Shown: piece by piece, positions 47,391 to 60,191 of the stretch
Position numbering within the stretch: the first letter of the stretch is position 1
How the letters are laid out: every line of letters begins with the position of its first letter
From: Dioszegia crocea
Lineage: Eukaryota > Basidiomycota > Tremellomycetes > Tremellales > Bulleribasidiaceae
Reading direction: 5' to 3'
NCBI GenBank assembly: GCA_001600615.1
Contig: BCKK01000003.1
Span: 1,128,500-1,192,499 of the forward strand
DNA: 64,000 nucleotides
The notes under the pieces: model-generated
The model's input: the letters and a program-made list of their open reading frames with translations, nothing else
Databases searched by the model: none
What the model was told of the DNA's origin: nothing
Made by a program: the position numbers and the translations under genes

Positions 47391-48703
47391 TCATCTAGCG
47401 CCCAAGCCCAAGATCGCATCAATATCCTCCCCTCCGGCCTCGAATATCCCATCAAAGCTGTCAAAGCTCTCATCCCCTACTGAGTCTGACGACGGCGCAT
47501 CCTTGACGACCGCACTCCGCAACGATCGGTCGACCGCTGCTGGAGCCGCACCGGGTGCTATTTGAGCTACATGAGCCCCTCCGCGCAGCTTCGAAGGGGT
47601 CTGTTGAGCGACGCCGGGCTGGTGTGGTTGGGGTAGAGGATGGCGGCGGGGACTACACCGGATAGGTGCTTGTTGTTGCTGGAGTAATGGAGGCTTGAAT
47701 CGCTGTGAAGCGCCAGCAGGACGGGAGTTGGGGACAGAAGGAGTTGTTATTATTTGTCTGGGCCGAGAGGAGAGTCCGACGCGTGGAGCAGCGCGCGAGG
47801 CGGGTGATTTAGAGGGCATAGCTTTCTCCGGTACAGAGGGAGTAGGATTGGGAGGAGCTGGACGGTTGGTAGTGGGGAGAGGTTTCGTGTACTGCGGGAT
47901 ATCCCGAGGGGCAGATAGAGGCCGGACGTTATTTCGCAGGATGGGTTTATCGTTCAACACCGGACGCGTAGGAATGACAATAGTCGCAGGGGCTGGCGGT
48001 GGAGGGGGAAGAGTGGTCATTTCGACATAGTCCGGCTTTTCAACCAAGGGCGGTACCCATGATTCCGACGAACCGGAAGTACCGCTCGAGATATTCCTCT
48101 CAAACCCCTTACTCGCCGACGAAGAGGACGACGCGGTAGGTTGCGCCCCGAAAGTCTTCAACGCCTGCGCGAGCAGATCGCCTAGAATGCCATCATCTGA
48201 CTGAGTCGGCACGCTATTCGCGCGGTTCTTCGTGCCCTTGGAAGAGGGGTCGGCGGTTGTTTGGTTGGCTAGTTGAGAGGGGAGGGAGCGATGGGCGCGG
48301 CACGGTCGCCGGCGGGTGGGTTTGGATGGGGGAGCATCGCTTGGGCCAGCGGAAGGGTGAGCGGGGGAGTGGCCAAATACTGGCATTTGAGTCGGAGAGG
48401 GTATTGGAAGGTCCTCTGAGGATAATCAGTACTGGCGGGAAAACATATCTGACAATCCGCATTGTATCCCGCCTCCTCAAAGTGAAGAGACTCTGTCCTC
48501 GGGCGCGCACACGATCCCTCCCGCATGTCTTGGAGAGAAGACTTACTTCCAGCCGTAGCCTGCAGCATCATCCGCCTCAACTTCTGATCATGCCCCCACT
48601 TGACCGTCCCACCATATCCGTCATCTACCTCCTCCTCGTTCAACTCGCGTTTCCGCCTCGATCTCGTGTTTGGAGTCTCCATCGCCTCCGATCTTGGATT
48701 CAT
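47391..48703 (-). CDS. Disordered Pro/Ser-rich protein, unknown function
   Basis: Two exons, 48703-48547 and 48415-47391, giving 393 residues. The start has a short basic/acidic block (NTRSRRKRELNEEEVDDGYG) and a helix-like KWGHDQKLRRMMLQATAG. The middle is Pro/Ser/Arg-rich. The end is acidic and hydrophobic (DESFDSFDGIFEAGGEDIDA), like a short interaction motif. The 131-nt intron is longer than most here but ends CTGATTATCCTCAG. I recognise no family. The N- and C-terminal blocks are the parts most likely to be conserved. Confidence 0.6.
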
Positions 48704-49137
48704 CTTGACTTCATGGGCAAGTCCAGCGTTTGCTCGAGCCACGAGTAGACAGTTCGCAAGACCTGCGCAGTATATGGATGTGTATATGTAGGTAGATGTA
48801 TGTATGGAAGAGCAACAAGCAGGGACAGACGCGGTCAAAGCAAAGCAAAGGGAAAGCAGCCGCGCTCGGACATCGCCGCCTTACGTCATCCGAAAGGGAC
48901 GCGCCTATCTTTTCGGTTGGTCAGTCAACAACAACTATCCATACACACCTTCAGCTCAAACATCTAATACTGCAGAAATACTATCATCTCGAACCCTCAT
49001 TCAATACTGCAGGGATCTGCAAGAACCACGCTGTTCAACTCAGCCGGTTTTTCCACAGAGGCAAACAACTCAGCCGAACGTGACAAACCTTATTTCGGGG
49101 GTCTCAGCTGTACCAGCTGCAAGGGTGAAGGAGCAGT
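48704..49137. promoter_or_regulatory. Divergent promoter region
   Basis: Upstream DNA of the disordered protein gene (left) and kinesin gene (right). A frame at 48804-49169 is open across it but not in the kinesin frame. No named motif was recognised. Confidence 0.4.
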
Positions 49138-52100
49138 ATGGACAGCAATGCCATCCAGATCGTCGGTGAGTTGCATCTTCATCAACTCGATGGGATAAAG
49201 CTGATGAGGTAGTCCGAGTGAGACCATGGCATCCCGAACGGGAACAACCGTTTCTAGCTAGACCGATCACTCAACATTACTTCTTGGGTGATGGAAACTT
49301 TGCTTCTTCGCCCAGGCGACCAGTATCTGCGGGATCCATCAGACAAGTGATAGGTGAGCTGCCTCGTTCGTGCCTAGGGAGCGAATACCAAGCTGACTTT
49401 CGCAGATGTTTGCGATGATCGGATGCTTGACTTTGATAAGCCCGAGACGGGTGCGGAGACTAGACGTGGTCAGCCTGGAGCGAAGCGGTATAAGAATCGA
49501 CAGTAAGTCATCTGCCTCAGATTCCGAGCCTGGCACTTGAAGCTGATGGGTCAGATACATCTTCGACAGTGTACTAAAAATGGAAGCAACACAAGAGGAG
49601 GTGTTTGAGAAGACGGCCCTGCCGCTGATTGATGGCGTGTTGACTGGTTTCAACGCGACGGTATTTGCCTATGGTGTGAGTTACTCGATCTTTACCAGCT
49701 TTTGCAACAATGCCAGGATTCCAACTGACACTACAGGCCACTGGTTGTGGTAAAACTCACACCATCAGCGGAACGCCCGAAGAACCCGGAATCATCATCC
49801 GTACCACCGCCGAGCTCTTCCGTCGCATCGAAGAAAGCAAAAACGACTATGAGACGCACATCGAAGTCTCCATGGTGGAGATCTACAACGAAACCATACG
49901 AGATCTTCTCGCACCGGAAGGCACCGTTCCTCCCGTCGGCGGTCTAAAACTCCTCGAGAACGAAAAGGAGCGAGTGCGAGTGGATAAGGTCACGCTCCTA
50001 CGCCCTCAGTCCGTTGACGAGGTCATGGAGTATGTTCAACTCGGGAATGCTCGTCGGAGCACGTCATCGACCGCTATGAACGCCGTGTCGTCTCGATCTC
50101 ATGCTGTTCTCCAAATCAGCATTGGGCGAAATAGCAAAGAGTGCGAGATTGACATGGCGGAAAGCTCGGTTCGGCAGTGTATGTCCTCGGCTACACTGTC
50201 CATTATCGATCTGGCCGGTAGCGAGCGTGCTGCGGCAACAACCAACATGGGCGCCCGAATGAGGGAGGGGGCCAATATCAACAAATCCCTCTTATCCCTC
50301 TCATCTTGTATTGCTGCCCTCTGTGAACGACCTACAGCCGGTCAACGCCCTCATATCCCCTATCGAAATAGCAAACTTACCCGGATGCTCAAATTCTCAC
50401 TCGGCGGGAATTGCCGAACGGTCATGGTCGTCTGCATCTCCCCTTCCTCGCGCGATCTCGAAGATACCAACAACACCCTCGTCTGGGCAAACAAGGCCAA
50501 GAATGTATCTACGAAGGTCAGCCGTAATACTCAGGGCGTGGACGTCCGTGTGCAGGCGTACCTCGAGGCGATCCAAAGGCTCAACCTGGAAGTGGCAGCG
50601 CTGAAGAAGGAGATGGCGGAGATGCGGAACGGGGAGAAGGTGTGGAATGACAATAAGCGGATCAAGGAGAGGGAAGATTGTCAAAAGGCAGTGATTGACG
50701 TGGCGGATATGATTGCGGGCTCGATGGGGGCATTGGCAGATGGGGCAGGGCGGAGAGCAGGGTGGGATGGAGCAGAGATGATTGTGGCTGCGTTAAAGAA
50801 GAGGGTGGAGGAGGCAGAGGAAGCCAAGTCCGAGGCTGAAATCACCCTTCTCAACTCCCTTATACGGCAACAGGATATCAGGTTCAAATCGAACGCAGCA
50901 GCGATCAATGCTATCGAAAAGGAGGCCAGTCAACGGATGACAATCGATAGCGTCCTGAACAATCTCGAACAGCGTAAATTCAGCCCATCGGCCCATCCCA
51001 CCGATCTCGACAATGTCAAAACACACGTTCAGCTCAAACGTGTCGAGGTGGATCGGGCAATTATCGAGGCGAGGGAGAAGGTGTACAGGCAGACGATCCA
51101 AAATCAGGCTGGAGCGATAGCGACTGCTGCGTCTGTCCTCCATCGGTTGTCGGCGGGCATAGCAGCTCAGCTGGGTATGCTGAATGGCATGGCGGGTGGA
51201 GGAGAGGGGTTCTCGGGCATTTCAGTCGAGCTGGAGAAGATGGGCGAATCCAGTCGATCAGCCCTATCTGGCCTGTTTTTATCTGCCGCTGGCGGCAATC
51301 TTCCCTCTATCCCTGCCGCAGGCGCCCTCGGTCGGCCTGCCCCGGCCGATCCATCCCTAGATGCATCATCACTTGGGAGCGGGCGAACGACTCTCGGTCG
51401 GCCGGGGCGTTTCCGTCCTCCAGTTCCGCACCGGGCCGGCGAGACATCCTTCACTCATCGCTCAGCCATCCTAGCTTCTCCAGCCGGTAAACGCCTTGCC
51501 TTAGCCCAAAAAGTCAAATTACCCAATTCTCCACTTCGGAAAGATCACCATAAATCCACACCGGGTAAGCGAAAGCTTCGTCAGTCGCTCGCCCCCGTCA
51601 AACCCATCAGCCTGACTAAGGCCCGACCGGTGATTAAGGATTTGAGATGGAAAGATGAGGCGGGCGAGGGCGATCTGGAGCAGATGAAGGTTATGACGAG
51701 TGATTCGAGCTCGAATAATATCTTCAGCTCGGGTGATGATGGAGATGCCTCGGGTGAATGGGAGGATCAATGTCCGGACCTCGTCAAGGGTCTAGAAGGA
51801 TTGGCGCTACCTCGATCCAGTAAGGCGAAAAGGGTCATACCTAAACCGAGATCTACACCTCCTGTTTCCGCCATGAAACAGCCCAGACCATCAATGGCCC
51901 TCCCCAAATCTAGTCCGCCGGGTGTTGTACCCGGCTCTTCTATACCCGTCCGTCGACTACCTTCCCCACTTATCCCCACTTCCAACTCGACTTTCGCCCA
52001 ATCTATGGCACCTCCACCTATCCCATCTCCATCCCTCCTTACTCAGAACAACGATTACTGGAAAGTCCCCCGGACATATCGACCAGCAACCGTTTCTGGC

Positions 52101-52865
52101 CTATCTAACCTCCGGACACTGGACGAAGAGGGATCATCCGGCTCTTCTCCAGACTCAGGACCGAGCAGACAGCCCCGTCCGAGCGGACTCGGATTCGGCC
52201 TCCCACTCAACCTTGGTCCTCCCTCCCGACCCCGTCTGCCGCTTAATGACCGAACCGATGTTCCAGGCGGAAATACAAGCTTCACCCCTGGTTCTTTCCC
52301 TCCGCAATCACAGTCCCAATCCATCCCCTCTTCCTCTTCATCTAGCATCTACCGCCCAACAATGTCTTCCATTGGTAAAGCGGCCGGAAGGACCTCATCA
52401 CCCATCTCCGTATCGGGCACAACGGGCCCTCGACCCTCCACGGCTTTCCCCACTCTGAACCGGCGCGCGTCCAGTATTGGCCCGCTAAGAACTGCGCGGA
52501 GCAAGGCGAGAACATCAACAGCACCAGGAATGGCCATCTCGGCGCTTGGGGCTGAGTTCGGCGTGGGGATGGGCGGACTGGCACTAGGTGCGGGAGATGT
52601 CAGCACGTCAAACGCTCTGAGTGGGGGTGCGCATAGGGCATTCGCACCAACTGCGTCATCTATTAGTAGGCGGGCGTCGACTCTCAATTTGGGATATGCG
52701 GGATTGGGTGGAGGAGGGGAAACGGGGAGTTTGAGGGGTCCAAGACCGAGTATGAGCATGGCGCAGTTGAGACCTATGGCTAGGCCGAGTGTGCAGGGGT
52801 TGTTTGGGGGACCGAGTAAGGGAGTTGGGGCGGGGACTGGAGGAGGGGGACCACCACCGAGATAA
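49138..52865 (+). CDS. Kinesin-8 (Kip3-like) motor protein
   Basis: Five exons: 49138-49165, 49213-49353, 49406-49502, 49555-49675 and 49737-52865, giving 1171 residues. The motor is N-terminal (about 1-400): AIQIVVRVRPW, YIFDSVLKMEATQEEVFE, P-loop ATGCGKTHT, switch I SSRSHAVLQ, switch II DLAGSERAA and HIPYRNSKLTRML. The short linker and the GTPEEPGII segment fit kinesin-8. A coiled-coil-prone region follows (to about residue 640), then a Ser/Pro/Gly/Arg-rich basic tail. Kinesin-8 motors walk to microtubule plus ends and shorten them, acting in mitosis and spindle positioning. The start MDSNAIQIVV is the only ATG in frame near the motor. Confidence 0.92.
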
Positions 52866-53376
52866 GTTGGAGTAAGAGGTGTATAGGTCTTGAGGTTGCT
52901 CGGAAGGACAATGTATTGTGATGTCAGCAGCAGGTGTGATGGTCACGGTTACATGGTGTGATTCGCATTCGCAGAAAGTGTAATGAACAGATTGCTGAGC
53001 GCGGAGGGGTGTAAAGACCTGACACAAGCTGACATCTGATACGCCCCATACGAGTACAGCGCGTCATATCTTGGTCAGTCAGAATCGTACATATGCGCAA
53101 TGTATCCGACGTGAACTTCGGCATTTCGAGTTCGATTGGTGGCTTCTCTCTTGCAGCGGACGCCCAAACAGAACTATGCCATGTTGTATATACATCTGCT
53201 AGCATCATCCGCCGATCCGGGTCATGTCTGCATGTGATGCTCTGGAACGCGTACTCCTGCCCCTACACTTTGCCCAGTCATGGGAAAGCCGCTTCTCGAT
53301 CACCTGACAAGAATATCAGCATTCACCTTCAGAACAGAAGATGAGCCAAGAACTGAACTAAGGACCCATTGCTCAC
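52866..53376. other. Intergenic gap
   Basis: 3' flanks of the kinesin gene and of the small leftward gene. An 83-codon frame at 53093-53344 has no likeness to a family. Nothing else was recognised. Confidence 0.4.
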
Positions 53377-53775
53377 TCACGTCGCAGCATTCACTGAATC
53401 ATTGTCCTTGGATGCAGGGCCTGGTCCGGTAGTAGTCGCTGCTGCCAGAGTCCCGATCATCTTTGTCACTTCTGCCATGTGGTCCCTCATGCGCTTCACC
53501 CGCCAGGGGGCATGTGCATGTTGGGTTGGCGGCAGTGTCGTGATGTAGTGGTACTTGGTGCAGAATGCCTCGCAATTGGTCTTGTCAGTCAGCGAGAGGA
53601 GGTCCGCGAACTCATCGCGACGAGTCTGGCAAATGTCGTCGATTGCCAGATCGCCAAGGCGAAATGCGCCGAGGGGGATGTCTCGCAACGCCTTAGCCCC
53701 TGCGACTGAGAACATGTCCACGGCGTCCAGGTCCCAGTGGGTCGGCATAGTGTAAGTTGTGATAGGCGCGGACAT
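53377..53775 (-). CDS. Small orphan protein (132 aa)
   Basis: A single frame beginning MSAPITTYTMPTHWDLDAVD, with a hydrophobic/helical middle (FSVAGAKALRDIPLGAFRLG), two close cysteines (TNCEAFCTKYHY) and a Ser/Thr/Ala-rich end. The last codons read ACG TGA whether or not the GTGAGT there acts as a donor, so the product is the same. The frame continues upstream to 53919 but that part reads poorly. No family was recognised; it may be lineage-specific. Confidence 0.45.
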   Translation of the reverse strand: MSAPITTYTMPTHWDLDAVDMFSVAGAKALRDIPLGAFRLGDLAIDDICQTRRDEFADLLSLTDKTNCEAFCTKYHYITTLPPTQHAHAPWRVKRMRDHMAEVTKMIGTLAAATTTGPGPASKDNDSVNAAT

Positions 53776-54266
53776 GATCGATCTGGTCGGTGGTCTTGAT
53801 GACTGTCTTGGAGGTTGGTGAGAGGCAGAAGGAACCAACACACACGGCCGTGTGCCCCTCGAAGCCACTGTCCCGCATGTCCAACCCTTTGTCATCGATG
53901 TCTCCTTTGTGCCTGCCATACGGCCAAGTCATCCGAAACCAGAGCTGTCCATACTTTGCTCGGCGAAACTGGTGGCGAGGTACAACTAGAAAGGAATAAG
54001 TGTGCGAGACATGAGCCCTACGTTGCAGGATACGCTGCAGCACGCAAGAGGGTATCGATGAGTGTCAAGTCGGTAATCCTTTCGAGGCAGAGTGTTTCGT
54101 CTCTGCTCAGTGTTGAGCGTGACGTCGTGCATAATCCGCGGTGAGTCATCGGCCAGTATGAAGAGAATAAGCTGTCAGCTGGCATTAGCGAATGACATGA
54201 CTAACGTTCATGCACATGATGAGTGGGGGATGTTGGCCGATGAGACCATCCAAGTATTTCTATATT
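53776..54266. other. Gap upstream of the orphan gene
   Basis: It includes the likely promoter of the orphan gene and 3' flank of the RMD1-like gene. Frames here are short or overlap in antisense. An extra 5' exon of the orphan gene could lie at 53800-54040. Confidence 0.35.
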
Positions 54267-55948
54267 CTATACCAACCTCGGTCCCGCCTGTCCCGGCCGA
54301 CCCCACCACCCCGACCAGGCTCCCACCGTATCTATCGGTACGGCGTATTCTCTCCGCTCCTCTCTCCGGTGAAAGCTTTCCGACTCTGGCTCTCCCACGG
54401 ATAAGGCGTCTGGCTTATCTCTCCTATACCTCTCCCACCTGCTCCCCTCATTATGGTGACCCGCATATTCCGCCCTATCACCTCCCCAAGACTCCGCCTC
54501 CTTCAGTCTCGGCCTCGTCTTAATGCCCAACAACTGCCCGATCGACCCCAAAGCAGGCATGACCACCAACTCCATCAACTCCGGTCCCTCCCTAATCAAC
54601 ACAATAACCACCTCGACAGCAATAAGAAGAATAATGATAATTTCCATCCTGTGCCCGCTGGCCTCAGTAAGGAGGGCGCGCAAGGTTGATTGGATTTCCT
54701 GCGCATAATCAATCTTCTTATTGATCGTCTCGATTCGTTCTTTGATTTCAAACTCGGAAGTGATTACGTCGAAATACTCTTCGAGAGCGGGTTCGGACCA
54801 GTAGAATTCGGGCGTTTCGTCTAGACCGCCACCGGACGTATTGACTGCCATTCGCAGTGCCATCAACTCGCCAATCTTCCGAATGACCTCGCGACGATTC
54901 ATGGGCTGGGCACCGTACCGGGATAGAGCGAGTGGGAGGGTGGAGACTGACGCGATGTGTGCGTCAAGGCGGTCTTCGAGCACTGAAAGGGTGGAGGATC
55001 GGGTAAGGGCAAGGGAAAGGGTATACCGGGTGAGAAGGGATGAGAGGGAAGGGGAAGGGTGGTAGGTGGATAATGCTGGCGGTGCGCCGAGAAGGATAAG
55101 GTTGCCCATGATGTGTGTTTGCCTAGATATCAGCTCTGTATCAATCGTGCCTGATCAGAATTTACTTACGCTGTTGGATCGACCACAAAGTCCACTTCTT
55201 CGACTTCGTATTCACTAATCGCCAACCCTCCCCTTTCCACACCGGCACCTTTCCTCCTGATGACCGATCTCAAAAACGCCCTCCCCTCCTCTTCCGTCAA
55301 TCCCCAAGTGACAAAGCTCCCACTGTTAAACACCCATATTTCGCCTCGATCCCCATATCCGAATCCCTGCTCTCTCAAATAATCCTCATCCCCGTCAACC
55401 TCTTCCTCGCCTAGCCCTACCGCGCTAGGATTGTTCCCATTCCAAGCAGTCTGCTTTACCTCTTTCCCACTGATCAACCTCTCTGCCCCGCCCCGTCCCT
55501 TCCATGGCCCGATCACGAATGCCCTATCTCTATCACCTTCTGGTACTTCGTCCCATTTCACACCAAGTGTCTTGAGCACATATCCCAGATTGACAAGATC
55601 GTATCGCTCTGCCGTAGTATGTGCAACACATTGCAACACAGGGCCTCGGGTCGATGACGGGGCGTTTCTGAGGGGTTGAGAAGCAGCTTCGAGACGTCGT
55701 TTGGGTGGTTTATGTGATGGTTGTTGAGATTTCCGCTCTTTGCGGGAGAGAGGTGGGAGGGGAGTTGGAGGGATGGGCTGAGATGGGGATGTGGCGTATT
55801 GTCGACGTAGGAAAGTGGGTGATTGTCGAAGATTTGATGTCGGGAGAAATGCGGGGAGCTGTCGGTGCCTGGTGCATTGGTCGCAGATCCTCGATGTGCT
55901 AGAAATCGAGCGTGCCACCGGCTTTAGCCCTATCGATCGCGAGAGCAT
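54267..55948 (-). CDS. RMD1/RMND1-like (DUF155) mitochondrial membrane protein
   Basis: Two exons, 55948-55170 and 55122-54267, giving 544 residues. The N-terminus (MLSRSIGLKPVARSISSTSR) looks like a mitochondrial import signal. The DUF155 region has typical segments: YDLVNLGYVLK, GEIWVFNSGSFVTWGLTEEE, NLILLGAPPALSTYHPSPS, SRYGAQPMNRREVIRKIGEL and ETPEFYWSEPALEEYFDV. A helix near the end (MEIIIILLIAVEVVIVLI) anchors it, followed by a long hydrophilic tail. Human RMND1 supports mitochondrial translation at the inner membrane; yeast RMD family members have less defined roles. The intron joins ..DPTA to QTHIMGN in frame, which argues against two separate genes. Confidence 0.85.
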
Positions 55949-56204
55949 GCTGGATCTACAAAAAGCTGGGCAGATGAAGGAGTGCAAGAGCAGCAATTAG
56001 CCAGCGAGCAGGACAAGGGCAATTTTCGGCGCCGAGATCCGAAACGTCTGACGTAAGCTGTTGTGTTGCGGCGATGGCCGTTACAACGCGTCGCTTAGAA
56101 CCGGTTAACCAAGATATCCGAAAGATACACCCACGCAAAGCATACCTTGTTGACCTTACTATACTCACTCCTAACAAACCCATACCCGCACTGATCAGAT
56201 CAAA
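55949..56204. promoter_or_regulatory. Divergent promoter of RMD1-like and PEX11 genes
   Basis: 256 nt separate the two start codons, so the promoters must overlap. No named element was recognised. Confidence 0.45.
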
Positions 56205-57333
56205 ATGTCGCAAGTCGCAGCGCAACTCATCATGCATCCCCAAGTCACCCAGAGCTTGGGGCTGGTAGCGACTACAATTGGTCGAGATAAGGTCTGTGTC
56301 CCTACGCGACTGAATGTGTCGAGCGGAGTACTGATACGCGTCGTAGGTCTTTCGACTGATCCAATATCTGGCCCGACTATTCGCGTGGTCGTACATGCGC
56401 CGAGGGGATATCGATACCGCCGCGCGACTTGATGGACTCAAGCTCGGCCTTGCAAATGTCCGAAAGGGTAAGTTGTTGTACAATTGAGATAAGCGGTCGA
56501 AGCTGATATCTCTAAGCCTTGAGGTTGTTCCGACCTGCTGAGTTCTTGCAATCTGCCGTCAAACTATCCGCGCGGCCAATGTGAGTTGGGTTCAAATTGT
56601 TTACTTCAAACCACAGGAAATCAGCTGATGTGCTAGTACAAGCCTTCAAGGTCCGAGCCAGCTGGCTCACGTCTCGCAAATTGTCAAGCAGCTCCTCATG
56701 GCAACATACTACGGTACAGATATGCTCATCTGGCTGACACAGGTCGGAACGCTCCGTCTGGACAAAGTGTGAGCTAAGGTGCCCGCATGAAACTCCTAAT
56801 GGAGGCCTTCACCTAACATCTACAGGCGCCTCGCGAGGATCTCAAGCATTTCCCAAAAAGCTTGGCTATTCGGCATCATCTCATCCCTCGTCTCCTCCGG
56901 ATCATCCCTTATCAAGCTCCGGGCAGACTCGAGGCGCTACATCCTCTCTCGCCAGGTCGCGCACCGAGAGGCGGTGGCCGAAGGCGAGAAAGACGGGGAC
57001 ATGCGGGCAAGGGAGGAAGAAGAGCGCCGTGAGAAGGGTCGGGCACTGCTACAGTGAGTAACTCAAAGTCTGAATTAGGACGGAGGACTGACCTACATAG
57101 GCAACGCCAACAGATCCTTTCGCAGCTCATAATGGACTCTTGCGATGTTTGGATCCCGGCTACGAATGTAGGCTATGCGCATCTTAATGATGGTGTACTA
57201 GGTGCTCTTGGGTATGTCGCTGTTCTAGTCCGATTCAGCTCTGTGTCACTACTGACTGAACAGTACCATCACTTCCTACATGGCTTTGCAGACTCTGTGG
57301 ATCAAGCACGCGGCGCCACGAAAGTCAGCCTAG
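56205..57333 (+). CDS. PEX11: Peroxisomal membrane protein PEX11
   Basis: Seven exons: 56205-56291, 56347-56467, 56517-56580, 56637-56768, 56826-57053, 57101-57211 and 57264-57333, giving 270 residues. It begins with the PEX11 N-terminal region (TTIGRDKVFRLIQYLARLF) and continues with LGLANVRKALRLFRPAEFLQ and the amphipathic DMLIWLTQVGTLRLDKVRLA. A charged loop (AVAEGEKDGDMRAREEERRE) follows, then the C-terminal membrane segment GVLGALGTITSYMALQTLW. PEX11 bends the peroxisomal membrane for elongation and division. The total length and the Lys-rich end are usual for the family. Confidence 0.93.
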
Positions 57334-57662
57334 ACTCTGTGCGTATTCAAGATCGGATGTTGGGCGATAGCTGTAGATGGCAATCATGCTGTGATGTGGT
57401 TTATGAACAGGTTATGGATCTTGTTTGTCTCTCTGCTCGAACAGGGCAAGAGGAGAGCATAGTATGGGGTAGATATCCAAGAGCTGTCCACAAGCGGGTT
57501 GTGACAGATTCAGAGATCACGGCAGGGGTGTTGTAACGCTCTCTTGAGTACGTAAATGATGACGTGTGATCGACATCTGCAAACGCATGAACTGGTCGCT
57601 GGCTCTTCTATCGCAGCGACAGTCTTCATAGCTAGCAACCCTACCTCCAGAACCTTCACACA
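57334..57662. other. Gap between PEX11 and the small DUF1748-like gene
   Basis: 3' flank and promoter space. A frame across the end of PEX11 continues out of frame here and is not a gene. Nothing else was recognised. Confidence 0.4.
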
Positions 57663-57968
57663 ATGCTAGGCCTAGGTCTCGGCCGTCTCACGCGCTGGGC
57701 ATTTGAGCTTGTCGCTTTGTCCACAATCATCGCGGGTGTACGTCGGACGACAGGGTTTGCGTGAGTCCCTTTCTTTCCTCCTTGTCTAGAGTTCACGATG
57801 CCTCCATACATTGCATCAGCTGATATCCATAGTCCCCACACGGCAATGATACACGACAGGACTATCCGATCATTCCTTGATGGTTATTTCAACCTGGGCG
57901 AAACTGTCTTTGCCAGCGTTAGCGCCTATGTTGTTAATTCGCAATACTTCCGGAAACAAATACCATGA
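57663..57968 (+). CDS. DUF1748-like small protein (77 aa)
   Basis: Two exons, 57663-57760 and 57833-57968, each too short to stand out alone. The product begins MLGLGLGRLTRWAFELVALS, then TIIAGVRRTTGF, and ends RSFLDGYFNLGETVFASVSA plus YVVNSQYFRKQIP. The AGVRRxTG and YxxLGExVF patterns, and length, match the conserved fungal DUF1748 family, whose members are small and linked to mitochondria in yeast surveys. The intron has GTGAGT and CTGATATCCATAG. Function is unknown. Confidence 0.75.
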
Positions 57969-58278
57969 TGAGGTGGTGGACCAAGGGGCGGGAGACAGAT
58001 GTCGAGAAGAAGGGCAGACGCGAATAATGTGGAAGGGCGGGTCAATGGGACAGGGCAACGTGAGATACGGAGGTTGGAGAGCTGGAGTAACATCAACTCG
58101 GGCGAGAAGCTGTACCTAACCAGAGGCGAAGAGGGTTGTTGCTCATGCTAGCGTAGGCTTGAGGTTATGTATACAGGGGATTAGGTATCAAATACATGTA
58201 TTATTGTACACGATTCGAGATTCTATGTTTTTACAGCACGAAGCTTAAGCTTTGTATGTCTAGTGCTTATCGGGAGTT
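57969..58278. other. Convergent 3' flanks
   Basis: The DUF1748-like and seipin genes end facing each other. AT-rich near 58160-58260, as for 3' UTRs. No gene was seen. Confidence 0.4.
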
Positions 58279-60191
58279 TCACCTCGCCTCTACCCACCCG
58301 TCACTCCCATCGCTACTACCCCTTCTCGCCATAGACACCCCAGCCCCACCTCCGGACCCAGCACGCTCAGTCGCCGTCTCTGTATCCGTCTCAGTGGACG
58401 TCGAAGCTCCATCCTCGCTGGATTCAGGGTTGCCAGTGAATGTAGGCATGGTCGAAGGTTGAGAAATGGTAGTTTCCGACTTCGCGCATGTCAGCTCATC
58501 TCCCTGATAAAAGTCCAGTCAAACCAAACGTAGACTCACCCCGCCCACAATTGTACTCTCCACCCTACTCCTTTTCTTCTCTTCCGGAATCCGTCTCAAC
58601 CCACCGGCCCTTTCTTCCACTTGCGTCCATTCAGCCCTCAACCTTTCTTCCTCTCTCCGATCTTCCCTATCTTGCTCCGCAAAGCTCCTACGCTGATCCA
58701 AAAGCTTCTCCTCTGTCGTCTTCCCCCTCGACGCCTCGGACTTCTTACCATTATCAATCTTCTTGGTCGAGCGGGAAACATAAGAGATGATGAGGAATGC
58801 GAAGAGGGATGATGAGAGTGTAAGTGTGAGTGAGATTGGAGGGAGGAGGAGGAGAGGTGGAAGAGGGTGTGAAGATAACAACCATCGAATACCGGTGGGA
58901 CGGGGTGTAAATCGGATTGAGACCCAGCCGGTCGTTCGGACTTCTCGAGGTGAGGCGCATTTCTCTCCTGAATCGTTGAATGTATCTTCGCGGCCTATGG
59001 AATCAGCTTTTCCTGCTCTCTGCGAGGTGCACGAGTGAGCTTACCTATACTGACGAACGCTCCTCCGACGACACCGTTCCCGCCCGCAGCAGGAACGAGC
59101 ACGACGCCTTCCATGAGTTGTTTACTCAGCAAAACAATGTCGCTAGCGCGGAAAGACGATGCGGCGGGGTTGGAAGAGCCCTTGGATTTACGATGAGAGA
59201 TACGGCGTGTAGGGGAGATACGGCCAATAAGTCGGGAGGGACAGAGGAAGCGGAATGGGTAAGGGATAATGCAGGGGATAGGGTTGGCGGGGATGAGCGA
59301 AGTGAGAAGAGGGGGTGGAGGAAGAGACTGGGTGTGTCAGCTGAGGCATGGAAGAGGTGGACAGGGTTGAAAGGCGACATACGGGTTGTGCGGCTGAAAT
59401 TAGGATTATCTCGGGGTTGCGTTGCGAGCGGAGTTCGAGGGAGAGCATGAAGTTGCCTTTGGTATCAGTTCAGTCGCCAACGCTTCTCAGATAGAGGAAG
59501 AAAGCCTAACTCACTGATGTCCTCGCTCGCTCGGTTTGGCCGAACGAGCTCCATTTCCACCTCAACATCATATCGTAGATCTTCCTGGAATGAGGAGACT
59601 GACAGAGGAATCAAAGCATGTGGCGTTCGGTGTACTCTCGATCTAGACTCATCAGTTAGATCCGTGCAGAAAGACCGCTTCCAGGCCGGGCCCGCCGCCA
59701 GTCCAGGTCGACGTGAGCTCGGCACCAGTCGCTGCCTTGCTCCTAATCTAATACAAGCACTCACCCATACGTCAACCATCCTTCCATCTCGACCACACCT
59801 CCTGTGCCCCACGACCACCAAAACGCGCCTACGGCCAAAATCGAAAAGATCGCAGAGCCGAGAGCGAGGAATCCCATCAATGCCAATTTGAGGATTAGCG
59901 AGATTGTCAGGGGCGACGTCAGGGCTTTCTTCATCAAGTCAAGGGGAACTCGGATTCTAGATTATCAGCATAGGCCTGGTAGGCAACCTGCAGGCTGAAG
60001 ATGACATACGGTGTCGATGCGATATGACCTAGATGAGTGAGAAAATGTAGGAAATCATCTTTGGGCTGAGAGGCCTTTGTAGGGGATGATTGGAATCGCG
60101 CATGATGGCGCTGTTGGTGGTCGCTATATGATGGGTTTGCGCGAGCTCTGAGCATAGGCTCGATAGATGGCCCTGAGCCTGAAGTGGACAT
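58279..60191 (-). CDS. Seipin-like lipid-droplet assembly protein
   Basis: Seven exons: 60191-60010, 59956-59765, 59642-59515, 59456-59383, 59327-59045, 58994-58540 and 58479-58279, giving 504 residues. A first membrane segment (LMGFLALGSAIFSILAVGAF) is followed by the lumenal seipin fold: ALIPLSVSSFQEDLRYDVEV, NFMLSLELRSQ and GWVSIRFTPRPTGIRWLL. The second segment is SSSLFAFLIISYVS. A charged, coiled-coil-prone cytosolic tail (RREEERLRAEWTQVEERAGG) comes last. Seipin oligomers sit at ER-lipid droplet contacts and control droplet formation. The two-segment layout and conserved strands support the call; an insert of ~60 residues lies in the lumenal loop. Confidence 0.85.
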